Of a stretch of DNA of 64,000 bases, positions 8,805-18,463 are shown piece by piece. Position 1 is the first letter of the stretch. Each line of letters begins with the position of its first letter. A model generated the notes under the pieces. The model was not told the origin of the DNA, did not search any database, and saw only the letters and a list, made by a program, of their open reading frames with translations. The stretch is from Promethearchaeota archaeon (GTDB lineage: Archaea; Asgardarchaeota; Lokiarchaeia; Sigyniarchaeales; SOKP01). The position numbers were made by a program, and so were the translations under genes. The stretch lies in contig JAFGOA010000187.1 in NCBI GenBank assembly GCA_016926735.1, positions 1-64,000 of the forward strand. The letters run 5' to 3'.

Positions 8805-10322
8805 ATGGATATTCAAATTGGCACAATTTTTAATTATAATCAATTACCAGATGTGTCTTATTTTCCCTTTATTATTAATAAAAATAAAAAGACTATTGGT
8901 GTAAAAAAAGGTTTATTCGTTTGTACTGAATCTAAAGAAGGATTTTTAATAGGTATAATTGAAAAAATAATTCTTTTAAATGAATATTATTCAGATGCAT
9001 TAACCATTAAGACTTATAATGATGATAAAAATACAGATGTCCTAAAAGGATTATTTCCCAGTGAAGATTTTGAATTTGCATTAGCAATTGTTAAATGTTT
9101 AGGGATAATTGAATTTAATGATTCCACAAACAAAATAAGAAAAATTCATAGAATGACATATCCTGCTAATCCTGGAGGAAGTGTCTATTTTGTTGATGAC
9201 AATATTATAAATGAATTTATTGGTATTGATATTAAAAATGGATTAAATTTAGGTGTTATTAAAGGATCTCATCTAAAAGCAATGGTTAATATTGATCGAT
9301 TATTAAATAAACATTTCGCAATTCTTTCAATATCTGGAGGTGGAAAAAGTTATCTTACTTCTATTTTAATAGAAGAATTATTATCAAAAAAGGATATGGT
9401 TCCATGTACAATATTAATTGATGTTCATGGAGAATATTCTTATTTAAAAAAAATTAAAGATTTTACAAATTATATTGATATTCAAAATATAAGTTACTTT
9501 CAAATTGCTACTTCAAAAATATCTTCTTGGGCTTTTAAAAAATATCAACAACAAATTTCTCATGCTCAAGTAAGAGAATTATCAAAATATATCCAAAAAT
9601 TAAATAAAAATGAGGATAAAAAAGGTAAATTTTCTTTATCAGATATTATTGAGCTTATTGAATCAGATACAGAAGGAAGTAAAAATACAAAACAAGCTCT
9701 AATTGGATGGCTCTCTGAGTTAGAACACTTACATCTTTTTGGTCATATAGAAAATCCTAATTTAAAGAATTTAATAAAAAAAGGGAAATTGATTATATTT
9801 TCACTAGAGAATGAGACAAGTTTAAGAAAGAAGCAAATAATCATCGATTATTTATTTAATCGTTTATTTTCTCTTCGTAGAACAAATAAAATCCCTCCAA
9901 TATTGTTAATTGTTGAAGAAGCTCATCAATTATGCCCTGAAGCTTCTCAATCATCTGCAATTTCAAAAAGAATTATTGAAACAATAGCAAGAGAGGGGAG
10001 AAAATTTATGACCTGTCTTTGTTTAATAAGTCAACGACCAAAAAAATTAAGTACAACAGCCCTATCACAAATGAATTCAAAAATGGTTTTAAATATTAAA
10101 AATCCTTATGATTTAAAACATTTAATGGATAGTTCAGAAGCAATTACAAAAGAAAATGCTAATATGATTTCCAGTTTAGGAGTAGGTGAAATGGTTTTAA
10201 TGGGTAATGCTGTAAATTATCCAATCTTTATTGATGTTAGAGAAAGAAACTTCAAATCAAATAATGAAAATTTATCACTTACAAATATATGTTTAAATTG
10301 GCAAGATAAAGATTTAAGTTGA
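8805..10322 (+). CDS. HerA-type FtsK/HerA-superfamily ATPase (DUF87)
   Basis: Predicted hexameric DNA translocase or helicase related to HerA, which with NurA works in archaeal double-strand break end resection. The N-terminal HAS-barrel-like region (about 1-150) is followed by Walker A SISGGGKSY (about 177-185), the HerA-typical DVHGEYSY (about 204-211) and Walker B LLIVEEAHQLCPEA (about 366-379). IAREGRKF and SQRP further on are the sensor region. Length 505 fits. No NurA gene is adjacent; the only neighbour is a small convergent gene overlapping its 3' end by 9 bp. Confidence 0.88.
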   Translation: MDIQIGTIFNYNQLPDVSYFPFIINKNKKTIGVKKGLFVCTESKEGFLIGIIEKIILLNEYYSDALTIKTYNDDKNTDVLKGLFPSEDFEFALAIVKCLGIIEFNDSTNKIRKIHRMTYPANPGGSVYFVDDNIINEFIGIDIKNGLNLGVIKGSHLKAMVNIDRLLNKHFAILSISGGGKSYLTSILIEELLSKKDMVPCTILIDVHGEYSYLKKIKDFTNYIDIQNISYFQIATSKISSWAFKKYQQQISHAQVRELSKYIQKLNKNEDKKGKFSLSDIIELIESDTEGSKNTKQALIGWLSELEHLHLFGHIENPNLKNLIKKGKLIIFSLENETSLRKKQIIIDYLFNRLFSLRRTNKIPPILLIVEEAHQLCPEASQSSAISKRIIETIAREGRKFMTCLCLISQRPKKLSTTALSQMNSKMVLNIKNPYDLKHLMDSSEAITKENANMISSLGVGEMVLMGNAVNYPIFIDVRERNFKSNNENLSLTNICLNWQDKDLS

Positions 10323-10580
10323 ATCAGAACCTTCTTTTTGATTAATAATTGAATTATCTTTATTAAATACAATCATATTTTTGCTTTTTGATACTCGAAA
10401 AACAGTTATAATATTATTGCTTTCCATCTTCATAAAAATTTCTTCTAGATTATATGAATTAATGTATGGATATTCTTTTCTTAATAATTCTTCTATTCTT
10501 TTATCAAGGGCTTCTCCTTTATTATCAATTAGTATATCTATAATTGAATTGATAATTGGTCTTTTATTCCATCTATCCAA
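10314..10580 (-). CDS. Small winged-helix-like protein
   Basis: 88-residue hydrophilic protein with the pattern of a winged helix: three predicted helices (about 7-20, 24-35, 44-53) followed by a beta hairpin around IITVFRVSKSKNMIVF (about 56-71). No family is assigned. Its 3' end overlaps that of the HerA-like gene by 9 bp in a tail-to-tail arrangement. It lies about 100 bp downstream of cdc48 on the same strand, so it could be transcribed with cdc48. Confidence 0.5.
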   Translation of the reverse strand: MDRWNKRPIINSIIDILIDNKGEALDKRIEELLRKEYPYINSYNLEEIFMKMESNNIITVFRVSKSKNMIVFNKDNSIINQKEGSDST

Positions 10581-10677
10581 GTTTTTTACCTCGATTATAA
10601 TAAATAAATTTTTTTTTTATATTTGAAAAATAAGGGATATTTTAATTCATGTTTGAAAATTAATTAATTTTTTGTAA

Positions 10678-12915
10678 CTAAACAAATAATCCTTCTTGTT
10701 TTTCATCTTTAATTTTTCTACGTTTTAGTTTAGTAGCAAATTCTTCATACCATTTCAAAATTTCTGGTGTTATTGCAGGATGTACTTCTTCTTTTGATTC
10801 TTTAAAATGTTCAATAGAGACTTTACGAGCTCTTACATTCTCCCTAAGTGCTGTCATAGCGGCTTCTCGACACCAAGTTTCTAAATCTGCTCCAGAAAAC
10901 CCTTCTGTCATCTCTACTAATTCTCTTAACTCTACATTCGTAGCTAATGGCATATCTTTACTAAAAATCCTTAAAATTTCTAATCTTTCATCCTTATTTG
11001 GAGGTGGAACAAATAAAATACGATCGATTCTTCCAGGTCTAATTAAGGCAGGATCCAGAATATCTGGTCTATTTGTAGCAGCTATTACTACTATATCTTT
11101 CATAACCTCAAGCCCATCTAATTCTGTTAAAAATTGCGATAATACTTTTTCAGTTACTCCTGAATCAGATGTATATCGTCCTCTGGTTGGAGCAATGGAA
11201 TCAAATTCATCAAAAAATATAATACATGGAGCCGCCATTTTTGCTTTTCTAAATACTTCTCGAATTGCTTTTTCACTTTCTCCAACCCATTTCGATAATA
11301 ATTCTGGTCCTTTTATTGAAATAAAATTTGCTTTACTTTCAGTAGCAATTGCTCTAGCTAATAAGGTTTTACCGCAGCCTGGAGGACCATATAATAGAAC
11401 TCCCTTAGGAGGATCAATTCCCATACGTTTAAAGATATTAGGGTGAGATAATGGCCAATCTACAGCTTCTAATAATTTTTGTTTTAGGTCTTCTAATCCT
11501 CCAACACGAGACCAGTTTACATTTGGTATTTCAACAAACACCTCTCTAATCCCTGAAGGAAGTACTTCTTTAAGAGCTTGTTCGAAATCCTCTCTTGTTA
11601 CTTGAATTTGTTCTAAGAGTTCTGGATCGATAATTTCAGATTCTAAATCTATACTTGGTAAATATCTTCTTAAAGCGGACATCGCAGCTTCCCTGCACAC
11701 AGCAGAAATATCTGCTCCTACAAATCCATGTGTGATTTGTGAAAAGTCTTTTATTAATAATATTTTATTGTCAAGTGGCATATTTCTGGTGTGAATTTGA
11801 AAGATCTCTCTTCTTCCTTTTTCATTTGGAACTTTAATTTCAATTTCTCTATCAAATCTTCCTGGTCTTCTTAAAGCAGAATCTAAGCTATTAGGCCTAT
11901 TTGTAGCTCCAATAACTATAACTCTTCCACGACTATGTAATCCATCCATTAATGCTAATAATTGAGCAACAACTCTTCTTTCTACTTCTCCTGTAACTGT
12001 CTCTCTTTTAGGTGCTATAGCATCGATTTCATCAATAAATATTATAGATGGGCTTTTTTCTTCTGCTTCTATAAATATTTTTCTTAATTTCTTTTCTGAT
12101 TCCCCATAAAATTTGCTCATTATTTCTGGACCATTTATAGAAATAAAATTAGCTTCACTTTCATTTGCAACAACTCTTGCGAGTAGTGTTTTACCGCATC
12201 CTGGTGGACCACGTAGCAAGACACCCTTTGGTGGATCAATTCCTAAGCGCTTAAATAATGATGGATGTCTGAGTGGTAACTCTACCATTTCTCGAACTCT
12301 TTGTATTTCACGATCTAATCCTCCTACATCTTCATAAGTGATATAACTTGCACTTTTTTCTTCCTCCTCAGTTATATGTTCACTAATACTAAGGGTTGTC
12401 TCTTGTTTTATAATACATACTCCTTTAGGTCTAAGATTAATAACCTTGAATGTTATTTCTCTACTAATTCCAATAGAAATTAAAATAATATCATCTAAAG
12501 TTACTGGGTAATTGCTGAGTTTTCTTTTAACAAATGTTTCAAATCGAGGATTACTTCTTATTCTTACACTTGCAGGGGCTAATACCACATTCTGGGCAAT
12601 TATTGCTTCTACTTTCTGTATTTCTACAGTATCATCTATACTTGTTCCAGTATTTTTTCTTAAACGAGAATCTACTCGAACAATTCCTAAACCATTATCT
12701 TGTGGATAACTAGGCCAAGCAATACCTGCACTTTCTTTTTTACCTCTAAGGGCGATAACATCACCTGTCTGAATATTTAATTCTTCCATTGTTTTTGGAT
12801 CTATTCTTATGATATTCCGTCCTATATCTCTTTTCTTCGCTTTTTGAATTCGAAGAGTTACTTTTGGAAGCTCCTCGTTATCTTTCTTATTATCTTTACT
12901 ATCAGAACTAGTCAT
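10678..12915 (-). CDS. cdc48: Cdc48/p97-type AAA ATPase
   Basis: Predicted hexameric unfoldase that extracts or remodels ubiquitin-like-tagged or damaged proteins, often feeding the proteasome. The 745 residues show an N domain (about 15-200), D1 with GPPGCGKT near 237 and a DEID Walker B near 294, then D2 with GPPGCGKT near 512 and DEFD near 570. Both second regions of homology (ATNRP) are present. D1 and D2 are each complete, so both rings should hydrolyse ATP. A PAN-type proteasomal ATPase is also encoded in the window (43793-44908). A 9-bp hairpin lies about 90 bp upstream of its start. Confidence 0.97.
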   Translation of the reverse strand: MTSSDSKDNKKDNEELPKVTLRIQKAKKRDIGRNIIRIDPKTMEELNIQTGDVIALRGKKESAGIAWPSYPQDNGLGIVRVDSRLRKNTGTSIDDTVEIQKVEAIIAQNVVLAPASVRIRSNPRFETFVKRKLSNYPVTLDDIILISIGISREITFKVINLRPKGVCIIKQETTLSISEHITEEEEKSASYITYEDVGGLDREIQRVREMVELPLRHPSLFKRLGIDPPKGVLLRGPPGCGKTLLARVVANESEANFISINGPEIMSKFYGESEKKLRKIFIEAEEKSPSIIFIDEIDAIAPKRETVTGEVERRVVAQLLALMDGLHSRGRVIVIGATNRPNSLDSALRRPGRFDREIEIKVPNEKGRREIFQIHTRNMPLDNKILLIKDFSQITHGFVGADISAVCREAAMSALRRYLPSIDLESEIIDPELLEQIQVTREDFEQALKEVLPSGIREVFVEIPNVNWSRVGGLEDLKQKLLEAVDWPLSHPNIFKRMGIDPPKGVLLYGPPGCGKTLLARAIATESKANFISIKGPELLSKWVGESEKAIREVFRKAKMAAPCIIFFDEFDSIAPTRGRYTSDSGVTEKVLSQFLTELDGLEVMKDIVVIAATNRPDILDPALIRPGRIDRILFVPPPNKDERLEILRIFSKDMPLATNVELRELVEMTEGFSGADLETWCREAAMTALRENVRARKVSIEHFKESKEEVHPAITPEILKWYEEFATKLKRRKIKDEKQEGLFV

Positions 12916-13000
12916 AAAAATTCTATTTATAGAAATATTTCTTTATAATTATTTAAAAACAATATTTTTGTAAAAATTTTTGTATTTTAATATAAAAATC

Positions 13001-13025
13001 AACCATCATTAAAATTATGATGGTT
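13001..13025. terminator. Intergenic 9-bp perfect hairpin
   Basis: AACCATCAT (13001-13009) and ATGATGGTT (13017-13025) pair perfectly around a 7-nt loop. The hairpin is 131 bp after the fen1 stop and 86 bp before the cdc48 start, both on the minus strand. It could end the fen1 message or sit in the cdc48 leader. No long U-tract follows directly on the minus strand. Confidence 0.4.
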
Positions 13026-13155
13026 CTATAAATTGAAAGATAAAACCTATTTTAAAATCTATTTTTATCTTTATTTAATTTAATTCTATTAATTATTGAC
13101 AATTAATAATTTTTAACTTATTTTTTATAAAATTAAATCACTAAAATTATTTAAT

Positions 13156-14205
13156 TTAATGAAAAAATGAATCTAAAGATACTTGTTTTGATTTATCATC
13201 AAATTTCTTCAATCTTTCTAATGCATTTTCTATTCTATTTTTAGAAAAATTATGTTGTTCAATCAGTAATTCTTCTATTTTATCATATAAAATTTTTTCC
13301 CATTTTAAAGCTGGATAATCTTTATTGATTTTTGGATATAGAAATATCTTTTTTACTTGGTCTATTAATTCAAGGTTTAAATTCTCTTTATTTTTAAGGA
13401 TTACGTCCTTATTATTAAGGATATTCTCCAATGAATTATATTTTTTGATTAATTCTAGAGCTTTGTGTTGTCCAATTCCTTTTATACCTGGAAAAAAGTC
13501 ATTCCCTATTAAAATTCCCATTTCAATCATTTGCTCTTTTGAAATACCAAAATGTTCTAAAACTTTTATAAGTGAGATATATTCGATATCTAAGGAAATT
13601 GTAGTATTTTTTATTTTCTTACTTCGACTAACTGCGAAATTTCGTAATAATCTTTTTCCACCAAATAAAAGAGTATCATAATCTTGGGAAGCACACGCCC
13701 AAGCATCACCATTTTGCACCATATATGCAGATTGAGCTTCTCCTTCTGATAATGCATCTATAATTGGAATTCCCATATATTTTATTAATTTTTTACTTTC
13801 TTCAATCATATTAGTATCTAATTTCGAGGTCATCTGAGCAAATTTTTTTGCTTCTCTCATATCCCCTTTTTCCTGTGCTTCGACCATTTTGATTTGAGCT
13901 TCTTTCTTTATTTTTCTCCGTTCTTCTATAGTTTCCATTTTTAATATTGATGGCTTTCCGTCAAATACATAAATAGGTTTGATATTATGTTCTAAGAAAT
14001 TGATAGATCTATAGAACAAGCCTGATAAATGAGAAGTTACATTTCCTTCAAAATCTTTTAGAGGAGTTCCATCTCTTTGTCTAATAATTGCTAAAAATTG
14101 ATATATTGTATTAAATGCGTCAATTGCTATTTTTTTATTCAAAAGATTTTCAAAAGTAATTTTTCTTTTTACATCCTTAACTAAATCATTTATTTTTACT
14201 CCCAT
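13156..14205 (-). CDS. fen: Flap endonuclease 1
   Basis: Structure-specific 5' flap nuclease that removes RNA primers during Okazaki fragment maturation and acts in repair. The N-terminal XPG region starts MGVKINDLV with the metal ligand Asp in IDAFN (about 29). IYVFDGKPS (about 78-86), EGEAQSAYM and ASQDYDTLLFG (about 171-181) are the XPG-I acidic residues, and GNDFFPGIKGIG (about 235) is the helix-hairpin-helix region. The extreme C-terminus QVSLDSFF is a canonical PIP box for PCNA. Length 349 is standard. It lies downstream of nob1-like and nadK genes on the same strand. Confidence 0.97.
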   Translation of the reverse strand: MGVKINDLVKDVKRKITFENLLNKKIAIDAFNTIYQFLAIIRQRDGTPLKDFEGNVTSHLSGLFYRSINFLEHNIKPIYVFDGKPSILKMETIEERRKIKKEAQIKMVEAQEKGDMREAKKFAQMTSKLDTNMIEESKKLIKYMGIPIIDALSEGEAQSAYMVQNGDAWACASQDYDTLLFGGKRLLRNFAVSRSKKIKNTTISLDIEYISLIKVLEHFGISKEQMIEMGILIGNDFFPGIKGIGQHKALELIKKYNSLENILNNKDVILKNKENLNLELIDQVKKIFLYPKINKDYPALKWEKILYDKIEELLIEQHNFSKNRIENALERLKKFDDKSKQVSLDSFFH

Positions 14206-14272
14206 TTAGAACACTTCAGATTAATATAATAATAATAATAAATTCCTTTCTATTTATTTTAATGGATATCAA

Positions 14273-14830
14273 TTAATTTTTCTTTTCTCTTCTTTCTAAT
14301 TTAGAACCACAAATCTCACAAATAAATTCTTTTGAGTTCACGACATTTCTGCATAGAGGACAAAAAATCTCAAAAATCTTTTTTTTCTTTATACCCTCTT
14401 TTATCAATGAAGAGAACGACAATCCTAATTCCATGCATAAATTCTCCATTGTATAATCGTTAGTATATATGATAACTTTTGAATCAATGGTTTCCTTAAT
14501 TTCTAAGGTTAAAGCTATTAATTTTAGATCTACATCAGATAATGATCTTAAAATATTTGTCTTTAAAGCAAGGTTTTTGATCTGATTAATATATTTTTCA
14601 TTAGGTGTTTTTAATATCAGCTGATTTGAAGCTATTGCACATTTAATTCTCTCAATAATATTTCTATTTTTGATAATATATCTATCCACTTCAATTTCAT
14701 CTAATACTTCTTGAATTGTGTAAATATGACTTTTTATTACACTAAAATCAAACCCAGTTAAGAAAATATTTGTATCAAAAACCATTGAATTTTTTTTATC
14801 CTTCTCTGGGACTTTTATTGATTTATTCAT
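14273..14830 (-). CDS. nob1: Nob1-like PIN-domain endoribonuclease with zinc ribbon
   Basis: Predicted single-strand RNase that cuts the 3' end of pre-16S rRNA (site D) during small-subunit maturation. The PIN domain opens with MVFDTNIFLTG (about 16-26), the DxN catalytic motif. EVDRYI (about 47) and TNDYT (about 124) supply further acidic residues. The C-terminal zinc ribbon has CPLC (about 157-160) and CEIC (about 172-175). PIN plus ribbon in about 185 residues is the archaeal Nob1 layout. It sits between nadK and fen1 in a minus-strand block with aIF5A. Confidence 0.85.
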   Translation of the reverse strand: MNKSIKVPEKDKKNSMVFDTNIFLTGFDFSVIKSHIYTIQEVLDEIEVDRYIIKNRNIIERIKCAIASNQLILKTPNEKYINQIKNLALKTNILRSLSDVDLKLIALTLEIKETIDSKVIIYTNDYTMENLCMELGLSFSSLIKEGIKKKKIFEIFCPLCRNVVNSKEFICEICGSKLERREKKN

Positions 14831-14877
14831 ATTAATTTGGATTAATAACGTTTTATCTATAAGTTTTGATACAAATG

Positions 14878-15792
14878 TTATTCTTCAGGTGAATCATCTA
14901 AAGGGAATCTTAGATTACCAATAATTTTCTTTCTTAATCGCTTATAATAATTCAAAGAAAGTGATGTCGAAAGACGTATAAATTTTGTGTAACATTTTGC
15001 TTCTCTTATTCTAATTTTTGAATTTGGTTGGATTTCCCTAATTGTTGTTTGACCATCAATTACTATTTTTCCATTTAATCTTGGTCTTAATAACCTTATT
15101 TCTACTTCACTATTAATAGGTATAATTATAGGTTTTAATCCCGTACGAGCATATGGATTTAATTCTGTTATTTGCATAATATCTAATTTAGGAGACACAA
15201 TTGATCCCCCAGCACTGAGATTATATGCCGTTGATCCTGTAGACGTTGAAATGATCACTCCATCAAGATAACTTCTACTTATAAAAACACCATCAATTTT
15301 AATTGAAATTTGTAAAACTTTCGAAAATTTGGACGAAATTATTAGGATCTCATTTAAAGCATTACCTAATCTTAATTCCTCCGAATTATTTTTAATTAAA
15401 TAAGCTGTCAACTTAGAAACATTTTCTATTAGATAATCACCTTTTAGTACTTTTTCTAAATCATTATATATCCTTTTTTCGAAAGTTTCATCAAGAAATC
15501 CTATAGATCCTATATTTACTCCTAAAATAGGAGGGGGATTTTTTTGAGATAATCCATTTACAACTCTGAGAACACTACCATCTCCTCCAATAATAATTAT
15601 GAATTCTGAGTTATCTGCTGTTATATCTTCCAAATCAATACTACTATGCGGCATTATTTTGGGAGCAATCCTTGTCTCCAGAAGAACTTCTTTACTTTTC
15701 TTTTTAGTTAAAAAATTAAAGATATTTCTTGCTAAATTCAAGGCACGCTCGGAATCCATCCTACATGCTATTGTGATAGGTTTTTTTTCCAT
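14878..15792 (-). CDS. nadK: NAD kinase
   Basis: Predicted ATP- or polyphosphate-dependent NAD kinase, the source of NADP. The glycine-rich motif IIIIGGDGSVLRVVNG (about 66-81) replaces the common GGDGT with GGDGS, which is tolerated. GVNIGSIGFLDE (about 93-104) and STGSTAYNLSAGGSIV (about 186-201) are the two other signature blocks for NAD and phosphate binding. Length 304 is typical. It follows aIF5A by about 100 bp and precedes nob1 by about 50 bp on the same strand. Confidence 0.95.
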   Translation of the reverse strand: MEKKPITIACRMDSERALNLARNIFNFLTKKKSKEVLLETRIAPKIMPHSSIDLEDITADNSEFIIIIGGDGSVLRVVNGLSQKNPPPILGVNIGSIGFLDETFEKRIYNDLEKVLKGDYLIENVSKLTAYLIKNNSEELRLGNALNEILIISSKFSKVLQISIKIDGVFISRSYLDGVIISTSTGSTAYNLSAGGSIVSPKLDIMQITELNPYARTGLKPIIIPINSEVEIRLLRPRLNGKIVIDGQTTIREIQPNSKIRIREAKCYTKFIRLSTSLSLNYYKRLRKKIIGNLRFPLDDSPEE

Positions 15793-15889
15793 TCATCTCA
15801 AATATTTATTTTTAATCTTCCTTAAAAAATAGTAATTTAAAATAAAAATAAAATTTATGTTTTCGAAAAAACAGAAAAAGAAAATAACT

Positions 15890-16321
15890 CTATTTAGCTG
15901 CAAAAATTCTATTGATTAATGTTTTACCCGCTAGATTCCAATATTCTACTTGAGTTTGTGCCATTTCTGAAGGATTTTGCTGTAAATCTGATAATTTATT
16001 TTTCATTTCTTCATCTTTTGGCCAAGCTACATCAAAAGATTCATATGTTTCTAAATCCATAATATTAATAGTTACATCTTCAATAAAATTAATTTGAGCA
16101 TTTCCTTTTATAATTTCTGGAACTTCTACCATATGACCACTTGGAATGGTTAAAGAACGCTTATTATCATCAAAAACACCGACACATACAACACGAACTT
16201 TAGCATGTCCATGTTTTCCGGATTTACTCCGTTCTGTGCTCTTAATTATGCAAGCCTCATCTTCAACCATAATATAATTTCCAGTTTTTAACTTTTGTAT
16301 TTCTTCTCTTCTGATTGAAAT
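15890..16321 (-). CDS. eif5A: Translation initiation factor aIF5A, apparent AUU start
   Basis: Ribosome-binding factor that relieves stalling, notably at proline-rich stretches. The hypusine loop SKSGKHGHAK is intact, with Lys16 modified in the equivalent human SGKHG motif (Lys19 if counted from the first ATG). The first in-frame ATG (16270) would delete the first conserved strand. Upstream codons read R-R-E-E-I-Q-K-L-K-T-G-N-Y-I, exactly the missing aIF5A N-terminus. That stretch has no ATG, GTG or TTG before a TGA at 16328-16330. The SD AGGTGA (16328-16333) is followed after 6 nt by ATT (16319-16321), the same spacing as the roadblock gene's ATG. An AUU start, or a sequence error, is inferred. 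Confidence 0.9.
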   Translation of the reverse strand: MSIRREEIQKLKTGNYIMVEDEACIIKSTERSKSGKHGHAKVRVVCVGVFDDNKRSLTIPSGHMVEVPEIIKGNAQINFIEDVTINIMDLETYESFDVAWPKDEEMKNKLSDLQQNPSEMAQTQVEYWNLAGKTLINRIFAAK

Positions 16322-16327
16322 AATAAT

Positions 16328-16580
16328 TCACCTATCTTAAAATAAAAAAATTCCTTGATTTTATTTGAAAAATCCAATATTTTTTCTTTTTATTATAATC
16401 AAAATTAATAGTTATTCATATATTTTTTTAAAAAACATTTGAATTTTTCTCTCTGAAAAAAAATAATCCTTGCTTTTTTTGATTTGAATTTTTTAAAAAT
16501 AATTTAAATAAATCTCCAAAAAAAGATTTATTTTAAAGAATTAATTAAATTAATTTAAAAATTAAATAACGCTGAATTTT
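16328..16580. promoter_or_regulatory. Divergent intergenic region between aIF5A and SRP54
   Basis: A 253-bp extremely AT-rich gap feeding two outward-facing translation-related genes. It contains the strong AGGTGA SD of aIF5A at its left edge. Several TATA-like stretches are present, but base composition makes individual assignments unreliable. No repeat or RNA gene is seen. Confidence 0.3.
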
Positions 16581-17945
16581 ATGGTTTTAGAAAATCTTGG
16601 TAAATCATTAGACAATGCTATTCGTAAAATACGTAGATTACCTAAAATAGATAAGGATGCTATTAACGCACTCATTCAAGACTTACAGAGATCACTTCTA
16701 CAAAGTGATGTAAAAGTTGAACTAGTGCTTGAAATGACAGAAAATATAAAAAAAGAAGCAATGAATACAACACTTCAGAAAGCAAGCAGAAAAGAATTCA
16801 TAATAAAGCTTGTTCATGATGAATTAATAAAAGTATTAGGAGGAAAGCCCGCTCCAATTAGAATTAATCCTAAAAAAAAAAATGTGATTTTATTAGTTGG
16901 AATTCAAGGTTCTGGAAAAACTACATCAATTGGTAAATTAGCACAATATTATAAAAGCAAAGGATTTAAAGTAGCAACATTAACGACAGATACGTGGAGA
17001 CCTGGAGCTTATGAACAATTAATGCAATTAACCAAACAAATAGATGTAAAATGTTTTGGAGATCCAAATGAAAAAAATCCTCTAAAAATTGCAGTAAAAG
17101 AAACAAAAAAAGCATTGAATGAAGGTTTTGATGTTTTAATTGTTGATACCGCAGGTAGACATAAACAAGAAACGGAATTAATGGAAGAAATGATAAAAAT
17201 TGAGAAAGTTCTTAAACCAAATGAAGTAATTTTGGTAATTGATGGGACATTAGGACAACAAGCATATTCACAAGCAAAAGAATTTTCAAAAGCAACAAAT
17301 CTTGGAAGTATAATTGTAACTAAACTTGATGGTACTGCAAAAGGAGGAGGAGCGCTTTCTGCATGTGCTGCAACCAACGTACCTATAAGATTTATCGGTG
17401 TTGGAGAAAAGATTGACGAATTAGAACAATTCAATCCAACAACCTTTGTTGGAAGTTTATTAGGAGTTCCAGATATGGAAGGTCTTTTAGAAAGAGTTCA
17501 AGAGGCAGAAATTATGCCCGATTCTGAAGCAGTTAAACGCATGTTGAAAGGAAAATTTACCTTAGATGATCTTTGCACACAACTAAAATCTTTTAAAAAA
17601 ATTGGAAAATTCAAACAAGTTATTGCTATGATGGGTGGGGGCAATATTCCAGATATAATGAAAGAGGATGCTGAGAAAAATATAGAAAAATGGGAAATTG
17701 TTTTAAATTCCATCACTCCTGAAGAAAAATTACAGCCGGAAATTATCAAAAGATCAAGAAAGAAAAGAATTGCTATAGGTTCAGGTCAACCTTATTCTGT
17801 AATAAATAAAATGCTTGATCAATATCGTCAAATGAAAAAAGTAATGAAAAATATGGCTCAAATGAGAAAAAAAGCAGGTAAAGGTAATTTACCTCCTGGA
17901 TTTGATAAAATAATGAAGTCATTTGGTGGATTTGGTGGATTTTAA
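16581..17945 (+). CDS. srp54: Signal recognition particle GTPase SRP54
   Basis: Binds signal peptides of nascent membrane and secreted proteins on SRP RNA and delivers ribosomes to FtsY. The N domain (about 1-90) is followed by the G domain: GIQGSGKTTS near 107-116, DTWRPGA near 135, DTAGRH near 189-194 and TKLDGTAKGGG near 247-257. The M domain from about 300 is Met- and Gly-rich with the RKKRIAIGSG RNA-binding motif near 393. At 454 residues it is full length. SRP RNA itself was not found in the window. Confidence 0.97.
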   Translation: MVLENLGKSLDNAIRKIRRLPKIDKDAINALIQDLQRSLLQSDVKVELVLEMTENIKKEAMNTTLQKASRKEFIIKLVHDELIKVLGGKPAPIRINPKKKNVILLVGIQGSGKTTSIGKLAQYYKSKGFKVATLTTDTWRPGAYEQLMQLTKQIDVKCFGDPNEKNPLKIAVKETKKALNEGFDVLIVDTAGRHKQETELMEEMIKIEKVLKPNEVILVIDGTLGQQAYSQAKEFSKATNLGSIIVTKLDGTAKGGGALSACAATNVPIRFIGVGEKIDELEQFNPTTFVGSLLGVPDMEGLLERVQEAEIMPDSEAVKRMLKGKFTLDDLCTQLKSFKKIGKFKQVIAMMGGGNIPDIMKEDAEKNIEKWEIVLNSITPEEKLQPEIIKRSRKKRIAIGSGQPYSVINKMLDQYRQMKKVMKNMAQMRKKAGKGNLPPGFDKIMKSFGGFGGF

Positions 17946-18020
17946 ATTAAATAGAATTTATGTATAGTAAATTAAAAAAAGAAGATATTTAGAACTATTT
18001 ATTTCATTATATTTTTAAAA

Positions 18021-18356
18021 TTATCTTGGACCGCCACCCATAGAAGTAAAGTATTCAGAAGATTGAAATACATCTGCTGTTATTACATTATCACAATTTT
18101 TGCATGATAATAATGTTACTGGAAAAGCTCCAATTTTATCAAAATACCTATTTGCAAATTTCAAAACCATTTTTGATCCCATTTTTGCAAAACTTTTTCC
18201 AAAAGGCATACATTCTGCTTGAATTTCTAAAAAAGTTCCAATTGCTTGTAATACTTTTTCTTTAAACTCTTGATCAAACTCTACTGGTTTTAAACTCAAT
18301 TTTACATCAAGTTCATTATTACAATAAGGACATAAGGGCATTATTTCTTCATTCAT
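18021..18356 (-). CDS. Hypothetical zinc-ribbon protein
   Basis: 111-residue protein with two CxxC pairs: CPYCNNE at residues 9-15 and CKNCDN near 86-91, a split treble-clef or ribbon. The region between is helical and carries many Phe, Met and Lys residues. The C-terminus ends in GGGPR. No catalytic motif or signal peptide is present. It is convergent with srp54 (75 bp apart) and divergent from trmY. It probably has a structural or nucleic-acid/protein-binding role, which cannot be named from sequence. Confidence 0.55.
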   Translation of the reverse strand: MNEEIMPLCPYCNNELDVKLSLKPVEFDQEFKEKVLQAIGTFLEIQAECMPFGKSFAKMGSKMVLKFANRYFDKIGAFPVTLLSCKNCDNVITADVFQSSEYFTSMGGGPR

Positions 18357-18463
18357 TTTATTATTTATTTTAAATATAAATATATCTAATTATACAGAAT
18401 TGAATAAAATACTTATGCAATTATATCTTATTTTTTTAAAACTACTCTTTTTTTTGATGAAAA

